Numbered from the stretch's first letter, positions 46,109 through 57,480 are shown. The stretch is DNA of 64,000 nt from Dactylonectria macrodidyma (GCA_020744425.1 JAGMUV010000019.1:992001-1056000); one strand, 5' to 3'. Notes: generated from the sequence alone by a model not told the origin. Made by a program: numbers and translations.

Positions 46109-46493
46109 ACCATGACGAAAACAGTAAGCGCAATGACTGAAGTTTTACAAAACAGACAAGTTCTCCCTGTACTCACACGTTCCCTTGATGCTCCGAGCCT
46201 TGCCAGGGTACGTAGTAGGTCAATTGAAAAGATAAAGACGTCTAAGGTAAAGATCTGGTCTGGTCGTGGACGAGAGTGGAGAACACAACGGTGCTGGGTG
46301 ACATATTTGTCACAGAACATCACATGATAATGGGTGAGGTCGTCCGACGTGGTTCAAGAATGCCATTAATAAGAACTAGTTTGTGCAGAAACTTTCTGGA
46401 GCTACTTCAAATGTTTCTTCTTAGCCGTGCCATACTCGTGCTGTACTGGGGTTTATGCTCCCAGGTAAGTATAACATCCTCATCGCATGGTGA

Positions 46494-48480
46494 TCAGACA
46501 GAGTCGCCAGGTTTATTGTCAACAGGAGAACAAGGTGCCGGTTCATCAGTGACACACGGAAGCGTGAAGTCTCTTCTGATCCAGGTAAAGCGTTCAGTAC
46601 TGAGCCAGAAGTAGTCGACCATGAAGAGAAGAGCTGTCCAGCAGAGCATGATCTGAATTCTAGATTGTGCGCTGCAGTACATACGAGAACCATAAGCTTT
46701 GATACTGATGAAGTGTGTATGGGCCGTCGTGCCCCGAACAATCAACCCTAACGACTGGCAAGTAAGTATCCATGCCATTGTATCATGCCTGGGATCCAAT
46801 CTATGGCACCTTGTAGCCTTGTGAAAAATACTCAGAACTCCCTCAAACTCGCTATAATTGGTCCAGAGTTCTACCCAACCGAGGCGGTCGAACTCTTCGC
46901 AAACGGACCGGACGACGATCTGGATCGTATGACCGCCCGTTAACTGAAACTTTGACATTTCCGCCATTGCCCTGCTCTAATGAGGCAAGGCTTCTTCGTA
47001 CTCAGCATGGATGTGGTGGATCTTGGCCATTGTGATGTGTAAACGCAGCTTCTCGAGTTTCAGGAGGTCCGGGCGGGACCCGACGTACAGACAGAGCAGT
47101 TTCGCCTCTTCCAAGCGTTCCTGAGCGAACAAGGCTTCCGCTACGGACAGCTGCAGATGAAGCTTGCTCGAAGAGACGCCAGACTGGTCTTGCAGCGCGA
47201 TTTCTTGGCGGAGCATGTTTTCGGCGGACCAGGGATCATTGAGTTCCCGGAGTGTGTCAGCGTGGTTACTGACGGGATCGCCGAGGTGTTCGTCGAAGAA
47301 AAGTGATTCGAACTGAGATAGTATTTCATGCGCTGTTATAGAATGCAAGAGCGATTCACCAAACAGCCCTCTGGGCCGTAGAACCCTTGCAAGCATCATG
47401 TGTTTGCGAACTGGCACCGCTTTCTCAAGCGATGACGGGTTCTGGTCTACGGGGCTCCAACCCTCCACCACTGCCTTTGCAGGGGAGAGTTCGTCGACTA
47501 GGATGTAATTCAAAGATTGTTGGATGGCTGCCTGGCCAATAGCTGCATGAATTCTCCGATTCATCAGACTCTCAACCCGGAACTGGGAGAGATCGCCCAG
47601 GCTGCTAGCGGCATCCTCCATGTCTCCCGAGATCCGGCTGATGAAGCTTTTCGATTGCGCAATGCGAAGACGAAGGTATTCGTCTTCCAGGCCATGCGAG
47701 ACGGCCTCTGCTTGGTCAATGGAGAATCGCTTCCATGCCATATCGAGAAAGCGAGACGCCTCAACAAGACTGAGTGCGATGTCGACTCTGGTGCTCGCAG
47801 ACAGAAAGTCAAAGGAACCCTGGAATGCCTTGAGGGCATGTTTGAGGTGTAATAGGTGTAGTTTGGTATTGGCATTGCTTCGCTAGCGTCAGAAGAAACG
47901 ATGACTGTTGGGCCGCAACTTACACAAGTTCCAGGTACTTCCATGGCACCAAACGATACGCGATGATCAAGGCCTGGCATCTCCAGAATGTGAGCTCGCG
48001 ATTGCGCAACTTGGAATGAACACGGTCTAAGATTTATTCCATCAATGAGCAAGTCTGGTCGGCATTCCTGTGAAAAGTCGTCAACCGGTCCAGCTCGCCA
48101 AAGGAGCTTCTCAGCCTCCTAGCGTCCGAGATGAAACATTGAATGGTAGGGGAAAGACCTGACTCAATGACATCTACTGCTTCCACCTCTCCATCTTCGC
48201 TCCAGCGTGTACATATTCTGTGTCCACGGAAAAGGTAAAACAGGACTCTGTCGGAGTTTGAGAAGAAAGAAAGAAGAAGAAGTAACATGTGAGTGTCAAG
48301 AGTTGCAGCACCGGATTCAGCAACGACTTGTAAGTAGTCATCGAGACGGGTTTGGAAAATGGCCTCTGAGGCCGCCGCGAGAGACGATTGCCAAATAGGA
48401 TGTAGCGCTGAGAGGTCATGTACACCGTCTGGAAAGCTCAGGCCCGCTGGATCGAAGCTGCTTTCTTCGGTGTGAGGCAT
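46494..48480 (-). CDS. TPR-like helical-repeat protein with one in-frame TAG
   Basis: Exons about 48178-48480 (donor GTAGAT; GTGGAA nine nt earlier also fits), 47924-48067 and 47882 downward; intron 2 is only 41 nt. Joined text reads ECRPDLLIDGINLRPCSFQ (exon 2), then SNANTKLHLLHLKHALKAFQ and many paired helices (ALVEASRF-like, HLQLSVAEALFAQERLEEAKLL, LHITMAKIHHIHAEYEEAL), a TPR-like solenoid known from many large fungal proteins of unknown role. At 46977-46979 the frame has TAG inside the motif ALPH-TAG-SRAMAEMSKFQLTG, where helical repeats of this type often have Trp. The frame then stays open to 46494, though the last about 80 codons look less conserved and the true 3' end may differ. A signal peptide is absent. 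Confidence 0.55.
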
Positions 48481-49605
48481 TGCGGTTGCACCGAAGACGG
48501 ATTGTCAATACAAAGTAATATTGTGAGTTGAAACTCTGAATAAAAGGCGTTCGTTTATGTGATGGAAGGGGAATTGTGAGGTTGGAAGGGCTCACGTGCT
48601 TAATATCCCCAGCTCGAGGGTGATGAGTAAGGAAGCAGGTTGAACGAACCGTCGCACTCACGTGGATCAAATGCCCGATCAGATACCCGCGGCTGGGTAT
48701 TGAACGGACTAATTATTTGGTCATTATTGCGTTAGAATGTGCTCAAACAATGAGTCGTCACAAATCTAAATAGCGTGGCAAAGAATCCAGGAGCACATTG
48801 GGATGGCCTGTACGATCAGGCCAGATATACATTTGTCGAATGTAGTAGGGGGACAGGGAGACGATGTCATCACGAGATGAGTTTCTGGCATTCATCTCTT
48901 GATCAGTAGCAAGAATAATATAAGCCTACCGTTGCGAGCCCGCATTAGTTGGAGTAAAACACAATACTGAATGGGGGAGATGTAGAACTCACTCACTGAT
49001 TACTGGGGTTGCCGTAGCAAACATGAACCGAACTAGCGGAAACGTATTGGTAAACTGTGTATCCATCATGATTGGCACTGCAACGATTCTCTACCCAAGC
49101 CGCCATATGGTGTCTTGATGGACGTTGTATTTTGCATTTTCATATATCGCCATGCATGCCTCACCTGGATTCGTAGGCGGTACAGTAACTTGTCTGCCCC
49201 ACCCTTACTCACATTTAAGAAAAGTGGATATAGAGCGTGTATTTCCGCAATTGATGGATTGTCATGAGAGGAAACGCGTATTCTTAACATTGGATCATTC
49301 CCTGCGAATTAAGACGATTGTTGATCCTATGTACCAGGATCCGCATACACTGCCGATCTAGCCGCTCGGAGCTTTAAAACAGTCGACGATTTGCATCGGC
49401 GATTGAGTCACCCCGCGATATGCGTTTGTGCAACCAATGAAGGTGATGGATGGTCCAGGATGACCCGTCTCAGGATGAAGTCATCTTGCCGGTGCCACCT
49501 TTCCATGTTTATATCACTTCGGTCTTGCACTGCACTCTGTCGTCCAATTCCTTCCTCCCTCACCCTTTCTCTTTCTCGCTAGTTATTCCCAACACCACAC
49601 CCATC
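48481..49605. other. Intergenic region between divergent genes
   Basis: Upstream of the TPR-like gene (-) and the beta-lactamase-like gene (+). It is A/T-richer than the genes beside it. Weak TATA-like TTTATATC at about 49507. No gene seen. Confidence 0.4.
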
Positions 49606-50850
49606 ATGGACAAAGGTGATATCGAGGCCAGTGTCCAGGCGGCCATTGATGATGGCAAGATCAGTGGCGCCATTATGTGCGCCACGGACGCCGAGGGTCG
49701 ATTCGCCTACGACAATGCAATGGGAGAACGCACGCTGCTCTCTGGCGAGAAGCGGCCGCACCAGCTTGATGACGTCGTCTTCCTCGCCTCAGCGACCAAG
49801 CTGCTCGCTACTATCGCAGCGCTTCAGTGTGTCGACGACGGGCTGCTCTCGCTAACGGGCGACCTCTCGTCGATCGCGCCAGAGCTCGCCGCCAAGCAGG
49901 TCATCACCGGCTTCGCTGAAGATGGCGACACGCCGCTGCTGGAGCCAAAAGCTCGTCCCATCACGCTTGAGACGTTGCTCACGCACAGCTCCGGCACCAC
50001 ATACCACTTCCTCGACCCAGTGGTTGGCCGTTGGCGAGAGAAGTCGGTTTCAAGCTCGTCCGGCGGTGAAGCAGAAGCAGGTAAAACGGTTGAGCAGCTA
50101 TTCAACTATCCGCTCGGCTTTCATCCCGGCGCCGGCTGGCTGTACGGCCCGGGGTTGGACTGGGCCGGCCGGATAGTGGAGCGGGTGACGGGCAAGTCGC
50201 TCGGCGACCACATGCACGAGCGGCTCTTTGGCCCGCTGGGCATCAAAGACGCGCAGTTCTATCCCGTGACGCGTCCAGATCTACGCGCGCGGCTCGTTGA
50301 CTTGAATCCTAGCGATCCTGATGCCCTGGGTCGCGCGGTGCTGGGCGGTGGCGGCGACATGAACCAGCGCGGACAGGCCGACTTTGGCGGCCACGGGCTG
50401 TTCATGACTACCTCGGACTATGGCAAGATCCTGCGCTCCCTACTGGCCAACGACGGCAAGATCCTCAAGCCGGCTACCGTCGACGCCATGTTCGAGAACC
50501 ATCTCAGCCCCGAAGCCGCTGCCGCCCACCACGCCGCTCTGGAGAGCCCCATGGGCGTCTTCTTCCGAGTCGGCACCGAGCCCGGGTCCCCTGCCGGCTA
50601 TGGGCTAGGCGGCCTGCTTACCTCACAGGACGTCGAGGGCTGGTATGGCGAGCGCACGCTGACCTGGGGCGGAGGCTTGACCTTGACCTGGTTCATCGAC
50701 CGCAAGAACAACTTGTGCGGTGTTGGCGCCGTGCAGGCCTTGCTTCCTCTCGACAATGAGGTCATTTCCACGCTCAAGCAGACCTTCCGTCGCGACATCT
50801 ACCGCAAGTACGCCACATGGAAGCAGGAACAAGTCAAAGTTTCGTCATGA
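49606..50850 (+). CDS. Beta-lactamase-fold serine hydrolase (esterase/transesterase type)
   Basis: A single exon of 414 residues from the ATG at 49606; the open frame begins at 49450, but that lead has no domain character and contains a pyrimidine-rich leader. The SxxK catalytic motif is S62-A-T-K65. The second catalytic Tyr is in LYGPGLDW (about 183-190), and THSSG at about 125-129 is the usual pre-motif. A HGLF (about 264-267) and a W-GGG-L-L-TW stretch near 350-358 replace the KTG box of true beta-lactamases. This is the class C/EstB-like family, used by fungi as esterases or, as in LovD, acyltransferases. No signal peptide: cytosolic. Substrate unknown. It is convergent with the PL11 lyase gene. 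Confidence 0.85.
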   Translation: MDKGDIEASVQAAIDDGKISGAIMCATDAEGRFAYDNAMGERTLLSGEKRPHQLDDVVFLASATKLLATIAALQCVDDGLLSLTGDLSSIAPELAAKQVITGFAEDGDTPLLEPKARPITLETLLTHSSGTTYHFLDPVVGRWREKSVSSSSGGEAEAGKTVEQLFNYPLGFHPGAGWLYGPGLDWAGRIVERVTGKSLGDHMHERLFGPLGIKDAQFYPVTRPDLRARLVDLNPSDPDALGRAVLGGGGDMNQRGQADFGGHGLFMTTSDYGKILRSLLANDGKILKPATVDAMFENHLSPEAAAAHHAALESPMGVFFRVGTEPGSPAGYGLGGLLTSQDVEGWYGERTLTWGGGLTLTWFIDRKNNLCGVGAVQALLPLDNEVISTLKQTFRRDIYRKYATWKQEQVKVSS

Positions 50851-51034
50851 GAGATATAGAATACAACTGCACCTAGACTACTAGAATTCTTCCTCAATGC
50901 TACCTCACTCTGTTAAGAATCAAGACGCTCGTTTCTGGACAGCTGCCTATGAACATACCCTTGCCCTAATAGTTCAACACTCATGAATGGCCACTTTCGT
51001 TCTGAACCCGTTACCCAACTTGAATGCCGCCGAC

Positions 51035-52846
51035 CTACCCACGCTGGACGTAGCGGATTTTTGGTCTCGGGGGCGTCTTCATGCCGTGTCCGAGAAAGTA
51101 GTCAACGTGGTGTGACTGCATGTACCCCTTGAGCGTCATGGCGTTGCGGTAAGCCGGGTTGTGCGGCAGCGTGTACAGGCGCACGTCTGTGGGATGATCC
51201 GTAGTAAAGATGATGAGCTCGTCGTAGGTGGCGCTGGTGAGGATGACTTCCTCTCGCCAGTCGCCCAGGATGTCACCCACAAAGGCTGGGTTACGGTCGT
51301 AGGGGTTGATGGCGCCGTAGTCGGACGCCTTGAGCAGCCGGGGTGCCTTATTAGATGGCGTTGGGTTCTCCCAGTCCCACTTCTCAAACTTGCCGTCGTT
51401 GTACAGTTCGATGAGCTCGTCTCCGTCCCACCAGATGCCGAGGTGCGGCCACGGGTACAGCTCAGTGTCAGGCTCGGTGAGAACGTTGGATGGGGCGTTG
51501 GAGATACCGTAGAAGGACCATGTCTCCATGCCTGGATACCGGGGGTCGATGTCGCCGGCCATGCCGCGTCCAATGTCGGCCAACTCGCTCCCCGAGTGCT
51601 CCCAGATGATGGTGCCGTCAGTTGCGTCGTAGTAATACTCGTAGAGAAGGCTCGGGTTCCTCTGCTGCACGCCATAGCCCTGCAGGCCGTCCCGCTCCGG
51701 GTCCATCTTGGCCAGGTGGTAGCGGTCGCCGTGGACGACACCCTCGGGGCCGAGGAGGTAACGGACGCTGCCGTTGCCGTTGAGCACGAAGCCTATCTCG
51801 GCCACCTCATCCTTGCCGTCGCCGTCGACGTCAACGATGCGCGTGTTGTGCCCGTCCGGCGCGTCTTGGTCCTCGCGGAGCCACTTCCACTCCATGGCGA
51901 CGCGGCGGCCGTCAAAGGTCCACGCCGCCTCGATGAGGTTGAACCCTTGGTTGCCGATCCTGTTTTTGAGATACGTCACTAGGTGTGGCCGCTCGCCGTC
52001 CAAGTAGCCAACGCCAAACCGAGCCCCCAGAGGTCCATCAGATAGATAGTCGGTGGGCAGAGGAGCGGATGCGCGCAGAGCGCCCGTCCGGCCATCGAGG
52101 ATGGCGACGAACTGGGCCGTGTCGTCGTCTCCGTCGTTGAAGACCTCACCGTCGCCGAATGTGACGCCATTCGCGATACGAACTGCCACTTCTGCGTGTC
52201 CGTCGCTGTCGAGATCGTAGACGGTGACGCCGTCCCAGTGTCCGACGTTAAGAGTCGCCGACCCGGGCTCGATGTTGTCCTGATTCTCGCTGTTGGGTCC
52301 CATGTTGACTTCCCACAGGAATGTCCCATCGCTGCGGTAGGCCTCGAGTGTCTGAGGCGAAGTTTGTCTATCAAGTACAAAGTCGTACTCGCCGTCGCCG
52401 TCTAGATCGCCAACCCACACATATCGGATCTGTCCGCCGGAGCGAATCGGGACGCGGACGACAGGTTCTTGCGCATGATCCGCCGACAGAACAAACTTCC
52501 CGCTGGCGTCTTGTTCTTTGCCCTTAACCACAGGGCGAACATGATAAGTGTTGGACAGTTCGAGGTCGGCGTCCGAGTCGACCAAGTTGGTGCCGCCCGT
52601 CAAGGGTTCATCATTCAGACGCGTTGCCTTGCCAGTGCCAGCAGCTCGATAGACGTTGAAGGCAATGTCGTCAGGGTCGAGGCCCAACAACCTCCAGCTA
52701 ACCAAGACGTGGCTCGCGTTGGAGCGTACTGCCACAACTCCGCGTCCGAGGTTCTCCATGGGTCGCACATATGACTCTGCGTGTGCCATAGGCCCAGTGA
52801 CTACAGCCATGACAGCCATTGCGCCGAGTGACAAGGACAACTTCAT
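51035..52846 (-). CDS. Rhamnogalacturonan lyase, PL11 family
   Basis: A single exon of 603 residues with a signal peptide (residues 1-23, ending MAHA). Following it is a fibronectin-like N-terminal part (RPMENLGRGVVAVRS, VLVSWRLLGLDPDDIAFNVYR), then an eight-bladed propeller with calcium-binding loops such as VGDLDGDGEYDFVLDR (about 145-160) and IVDVDGDGKDEVAEIGFV. QGYGVQQRNPSLLYEYYYDATDG and GDIDPRYPGMETWS are hallmark PL11 segments. The enzyme cleaves the rhamnose-galacturonate backbone of rhamnogalacturonan I by beta-elimination and is secreted. It resembles the bacterial YesW/YesX type; lack of introns is compatible with horizontal origin but does not prove it. Length is complete for the family. 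A rhamnogalacturonan acetylesterase lies about 10 kb away. Confidence 0.93.
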   Translation of the reverse strand: MKLSLSLGAMAVMAVVTGPMAHAESYVRPMENLGRGVVAVRSNASHVLVSWRLLGLDPDDIAFNVYRAAGTGKATRLNDEPLTGGTNLVDSDADLELSNTYHVRPVVKGKEQDASGKFVLSADHAQEPVVRVPIRSGGQIRYVWVGDLDGDGEYDFVLDRQTSPQTLEAYRSDGTFLWEVNMGPNSENQDNIEPGSATLNVGHWDGVTVYDLDSDGHAEVAVRIANGVTFGDGEVFNDGDDDTAQFVAILDGRTGALRASAPLPTDYLSDGPLGARFGVGYLDGERPHLVTYLKNRIGNQGFNLIEAAWTFDGRRVAMEWKWLREDQDAPDGHNTRIVDVDGDGKDEVAEIGFVLNGNGSVRYLLGPEGVVHGDRYHLAKMDPERDGLQGYGVQQRNPSLLYEYYYDATDGTIIWEHSGSELADIGRGMAGDIDPRYPGMETWSFYGISNAPSNVLTEPDTELYPWPHLGIWWDGDELIELYNDGKFEKWDWENPTPSNKAPRLLKASDYGAINPYDRNPAFVGDILGDWREEVILTSATYDELIIFTTDHPTDVRLYTLPHNPAYRNAMTLKGYMQSHHVDYFLGHGMKTPPRPKIRYVQRG

Positions 52847-53640
52847 CTTGGAAACTGCACAGAGCCGTTGTTAAGTGAATTGCGATCAAGTGATGTGTGT
52901 TGCCATCTAGATGGTGTATTGTTCTCTATATTTCTTTAGCATCTTGACCACGGCTTCTTATACCTATGTTGGAATGCCGCCGCATTATCAACATGCCGTG
53001 CCCCCTAAGCAATTATCCCGATATGCGATGCCTGGGCCGTGCAGACGCTGCACAAATGATGCTCGGCGCATCGCCAACGGACAACCTTCAAGCTGTCCGA
53101 GATGAGTCGCGGTTGGAGGAAAAATACAGCACATTATATTGATGACAAGCATCATTGCCTCCCAGGACTACCCCACATTAAGCACCCCGCAATTACCCCG
53201 GGACTTGTACTTACCTTGGTGATTAGTTGCTGGGCGCTAATTGTTTGTCTGATTGATATGTGAGGAAGGGTTACATAGGTCTCATGCAGCCAAGGCGGGC
53301 CGATTCACACCACAGTATTGGATCACCGGCCGACATCAACCGAGAAAGACATACCAAGATGGGAACGGGTCATGGCACATCCTACCTGCCCGTACCATTC
53401 TCCAAGAATGTCGCCAGGTAAGAATGAGACTGCAGGAGCAGGAACAGTGAGTGCACCCAGCCCTTTTCTGCCTTGATGATTGCAATATTGATTCTGTGTC
53501 CTCTAGGGCCTTAAGAACTTCCTAGGGTGGAGCAGAGGTCAGTAACAATAATCCGAGACATCGATTACAAGACGATGCAAAAAAAAGAGACACGACGCAA
53601 AAAATCACTTGGGACAAAAAGAAATACCCATCAAGGAGGC

Positions 53641-53743
53641 TGGACTTACGGGGGATCGAACCCCGGACCTTTCACTCACATCGTGTGCTTAGCTGAGCTG
53701 AGCAACTTGCGAAGCGAAAATCATGCCACTAGACCACAAGCCC
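53641..53743 (-). tRNA. tRNA-Ala, anticodon CGC, with 31-nt intron
   Basis: Minus-strand gene beginning GGGCTTGTGGTCTAGTGG at 53743 and ending GTAAGTCCA at 53641. The acceptor stem pairs GGGCTTG with TAAGTCC and includes G3-U70, the alanine identity pair. The T arm is CGGGG-TTCGATC-CCCCG; the anticodon stem TTCGC/GTGAA encloses loop TT-CGC-A..A. The intron runs 53677-53707, at the standard site one base 3' of the anticodon. The mature tRNA is 72 nt before CCA addition. Confidence 0.88.
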
Positions 53744-54956
53744 AATTTTGGATGCGACGTCGGCTCGAAATTGCATGCTATATAGTAAACATCCGGTTCT
53801 TGTATGAAAGGAAGCTAGAATCCCTCCAGAGACTGATCTCAGGTGCTTAGCACGGCGCTACGTCTTGTGATTCGACCGTGTCTGTTTCGATAAACGCCCG
53901 CTATCGTCTAAAATGTGGTGTGTCCAGCGCAATGGTCATAGAGTGTTAAGGAATACCGGCGATGAGATCCATAGATGAACATGGCGCCTAGGGTAGCAGT
54001 GTAACTGAGGATGACGCTGAGCTCAACATACACCGTTGAATCTTGAACTACACCTCTATTTTACGCATCACAGTCTCTTTGAATTCTCAGCCCAGCAGAG
54101 TCGGCACTACTCGATTGTAGGGGAAAAGACTTGCGTCGCAGCATTACCAGACCTACTTCCCTACTGTATCACTTACTCGTGTCAAGACGATTAGCTCAAC
54201 AACGGAGAAACTAAGCTGCTCTGGCGTTAGCCATACTACCCGTCCAGGAGTTCCATGCAGCGTCTGCGAGGCTATTTCTAACTCCGATAAGCAGCAAAAG
54301 GCGAGATGAGGACCATAAAGACGGCGATATATGACAAGTCGTGAAATTCCTGAGGCTGCCATCATGCTAGGATGGTCTAATTTAGTTGCAGAGCCGCTGA
54401 CTGAGTATACTTGACTAGGGATGGAATTGAAATTTCTCTTGCATTGTCTTCAAATATAGCTACAATGACCTTGAGCGTAGCCAAGACTCTCCAATCTGGA
54501 TTACAAATCCAGGCTTGCATCCTCGCGGCGACGGGAACAAGTTCCGAAGACTCCACAATTTCGATGGACTTGTCATCACTCCTGCCAAAAGTGTAGTCTA
54601 TGGAGAAAGTCATACCCGGCCGAGTTCCACAAACCAGCGTTAGCCACGGCCCGCGGATATAACAAACCCCATTCTTATTGCCCCCGGATTTCGACTTTGT
54701 CTGGTTTATTTTTTAGTACCGACCTCAACTGCAACCGATTTTTGCCTTGTTTCCTCTCAAATTGCGTCTCTGGCTTTTACTCCCCTCTTTCGCTCGTCGT
54801 AAGAGTCGATCCAGTGAACGGCATTCAGCGGGGGTCATAAGCTACACTACCATCGCAGGGTTCTGGAGCCTCCGATATCGCGTTTGCCGAGGCTGGACTG
54901 GGCTGGGTTACTGAAGTTTCTGCCCAACGCCAAATAATCAGTGAAAGCCATTTGCA
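53744..54956. other. Intergenic region with one doubtful frame
   Basis: A 78-codon minus-strand frame at 54377-54613 reads like protein (ESSELVPVAARMQAWICNP, then LVKYTQSAAL) but has no recognised family and no supported exons around it. Otherwise this is the promoter side of the MCT-type transporter gene, with a pyrimidine-rich leader at about 54740-54800. Confidence 0.35.
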
Positions 54957-56706
54957 ATGCGCGACAGTTCAATAGACCTCGCAATGGGGAGCAGTAGTTC
55001 TACAATACCGGTACCGACACACAACGAGTCGTCAAGAAGCAGAGCAGCAACACAGCGGGCTGAGGATGAGAAAGATCCTTTCGAATTGGAGCCGGCTGGT
55101 CCCCGCAACTATGCTCTAGCGGAGGGGAAGAACTCATCAGGCCGAAACTCTCCTACAGAGGAAGTAGACGAGATGCCTGGTGCATTGGCTCCTTCTATAC
55201 CTGGTTCCGAGAATCTCAAGCCGCCGCCGGATGGGGGTTGGGCGGCGTGGGCAATTTGTGAGTGCCCAATGTCAAATTGAAAGTCTCGCATCCGGATTAA
55301 CGACTATTAGGTTTTGCTGGTCATCTAGTCATAATGAACACATGGGGATTCATCGTCTCCTTTGGGGTGTTTCAACCTTATGTGAGTACTCATTTTCGCC
55401 TCCCGGTATGACTACTGTTCGCAGGAGAGTTCTGCCCAAGAACATCGCGACGCCAATTTCGGTTGACAAACTTAAAAATTGAGGTGCCTATGGGAAGCGT
55501 GAAAGGAATTCTAGAATGATGGGTGATAATCAGAATAAACTACTGACATCTCCATAGTATGCTGAGATGCTTGATGCTCCACCTTCGGACATTTCTTGGA
55601 TCGGCTCGCTACAGGTGTTCCTGATCTTCTTTGGTGGCACCATCACAGGAAGACTCACGGATGCTGGGTACTGCCGCTCAACAATTCTCACCGGGACCGT
55701 TCTCACTGTCTTCGGCACCTTCATGGTGTCCATTGGAAGCCAGTATTGGCATTTGTTGCTAGCACAAGGCGTTTGCATGGGCCTGGGAAGTGCTTGCCTT
55801 TTCACGCCGGCAATTTCGGTGATATCAACGTACTTTGAAAAGAAGACATCCATTGCCATTGGCCTCGCTGCTTCTGGATCCGTCACAGGTGGTCTGGTTT
55901 TCCCCTCGATGGCCAGACAGCTGCTGCCCCGGATTGGGTTTGGTTGGTGCATGCGAGCCATCGCCTTCGTGCAGCTCGGCACCCTCATCGTGTCCAACAT
56001 ATTGATCAAACCGAGGGTCCCAGCTAGGAAGAAAGGCCCCATGGTGGAGTGGGCTGCGTTTAAGGAGCTTGACTACACTTTTTTTGCGATTGGCATGTTC
56101 TTTGTACGTACATGTTTGCGAGGCGATTCGGTCGTCTCTTGATGCGATACTGTGGCTAACAGAGATCAGAACTTCTGGGGGCTTTATTTTGCCTTTTACT
56201 ATCTCCCGGCGTTCAGTAGGTCCCATCTGACACCGAATATGTCATACGAGGACTCCCTCAATCTGCTGCTCGTGGTCAACGGCATCGGCATCATTGGCCG
56301 TCTGGGGCCAAACTATTTTGCCGACTATGTCGGTCCTCTTACCATGCTAGCACCCGCGTGTCTGCTATGCGGCGTGACAGTGCTGGCATGGATTCCCGTC
56401 GATACCCCCCCAAAGCTGTACGCATGGTCGGCCTTTTACGGCATCTTCGCCGGGGCGATTCAAAACCTGTTCCCAGCTGCTGCCAGCTCGTTGACGGCAG
56501 ACCCACGTAAGCGGGGGACGAGGATCGGTATGGTATTCACTATTGTCAGCTTCGCCGCACTGACTGGGAGTCCGATTGCGGGGGCGATTATTACAGCCAT
56601 GGATGGAAGCTATCTCGGGGCGCAGTGCTTTGCCGGAGTGGACTTTATGATTGGCATGACATTTATTCTGCTGACCATGGTTGTTCGGTCGAGAAAGAAG
56701 GCGTAG
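54957..56706 (+). CDS. MCT-type monocarboxylate transporter-like MFS protein
   Basis: Four exons: 54957-55257, 55311-55381, 55558-56103 and 56170-56706, giving 484 residues. An internal start at 54984 is also possible. About 90 polar residues precede PPPDGGWAAWAICFAGHLV (about 87-105), the DGGW entry motif of the monocarboxylate transporter family; NTWGFIVSFGVFQPYYAEML completes TM1. Then GTITGRLTDAGYCRS-type loop, GQGVCMGLGSACLF-like TM4 and FNFWGLYFAFYYLPAFS at the exon 3/4 join, followed by RLGPNYFADYVGPL and the C-terminal helices ending VVRSRKKA. Twelve membrane helices are expected. Fungal members move riboflavin, small acids or unknown metabolites; the substrate cannot be told here. 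Confidence 0.87.
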
Positions 56707-57473
56707 ATCTCTTGTTGAAACAGTGAGGTTAATAAGGTCTTAGTTAGCTTATAAGAACGAAGAGTACATAGCGCGTGGAGGGAGTATATAGGTATGCAGC
56801 TTATCAGCATCCCATGTCTTGGAATTGTTTCATCTCCGAACACTTTGTTGGAAGACAGTGATGGCAAGGGCCACTAGTAGAGTCAAAATAGGACTCTTTC
56901 ATCCATACGGTGATCATTGTGATGGCCCCCAGCAAACCAAAGCCAGAGTAGAGTTACGAGACAACCCGAAACAGCTTACGTTGGATTTATGGTGCAGAAT
57001 CCTTCTAGGCTGGGATGTCGTGGTGTGCGGGTTATCTCGCCGCAATGTTGAATAATGCCCGCTTTCCAACGCCTCCACCAAAGCGCCAGCGTGAAAATCG
57101 GCTTGCTGCAGCAAAGGACCAACAACCACATGCACCAACACAATAAAAAAATCCTTGCTCGGTGTATGACTCTTCGTCTGTAATTGATTACCCCCCTCCG
57201 CCATCGGGATCGGTCAGGGATGATGATGATGCGGCCATTTCCGGTTACGAGAGCCCCTGTTGATAGGTAAGGAATCGACGGAGGCCAATCCACTGATTTA
57301 CAGGCAGAAGCCTGGCTGACCCACTGTAAGGTCGCGCTGACTGCGCTGTGGTTGGGTGGTTGGCGCTATGGTTGCCTGCAGTTGCATTCACGAATGCACC
57401 AACAGATGCCTGAGGTTTGTAGGAGAGCAAGTTCAGGTCCGACCTACTCATGGCAGAAAGAGTCATAGATGAA
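56707..57473. other. Intergenic region
   Basis: 3' flank of the MCT-type gene and upstream of the AAA ATPase gene. No coding sequence I can support. Confidence 0.35.
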
Positions 57474-57480
57474 TATATAA
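57474..57480 (+). promoter_or_regulatory. TATA box of the AAA ATPase gene
   Basis: TATATAA lies 141 bp upstream of the ATG at 57621, with a CT-rich leader (about 57515-57545) in between. Confidence 0.45.

Noticed and set aside
45863..46327. 154-codon plus-strand frame upstream of the SDR-like gene
   Set aside because: No domain character, Arg/Ser/Trp-biased, and it covers the palindromic regulatory sites.
53527..53850. 107-codon frame over the tRNA
   Set aside because: It reads through the tRNA gene, which fully explains the conserved-looking sequence.
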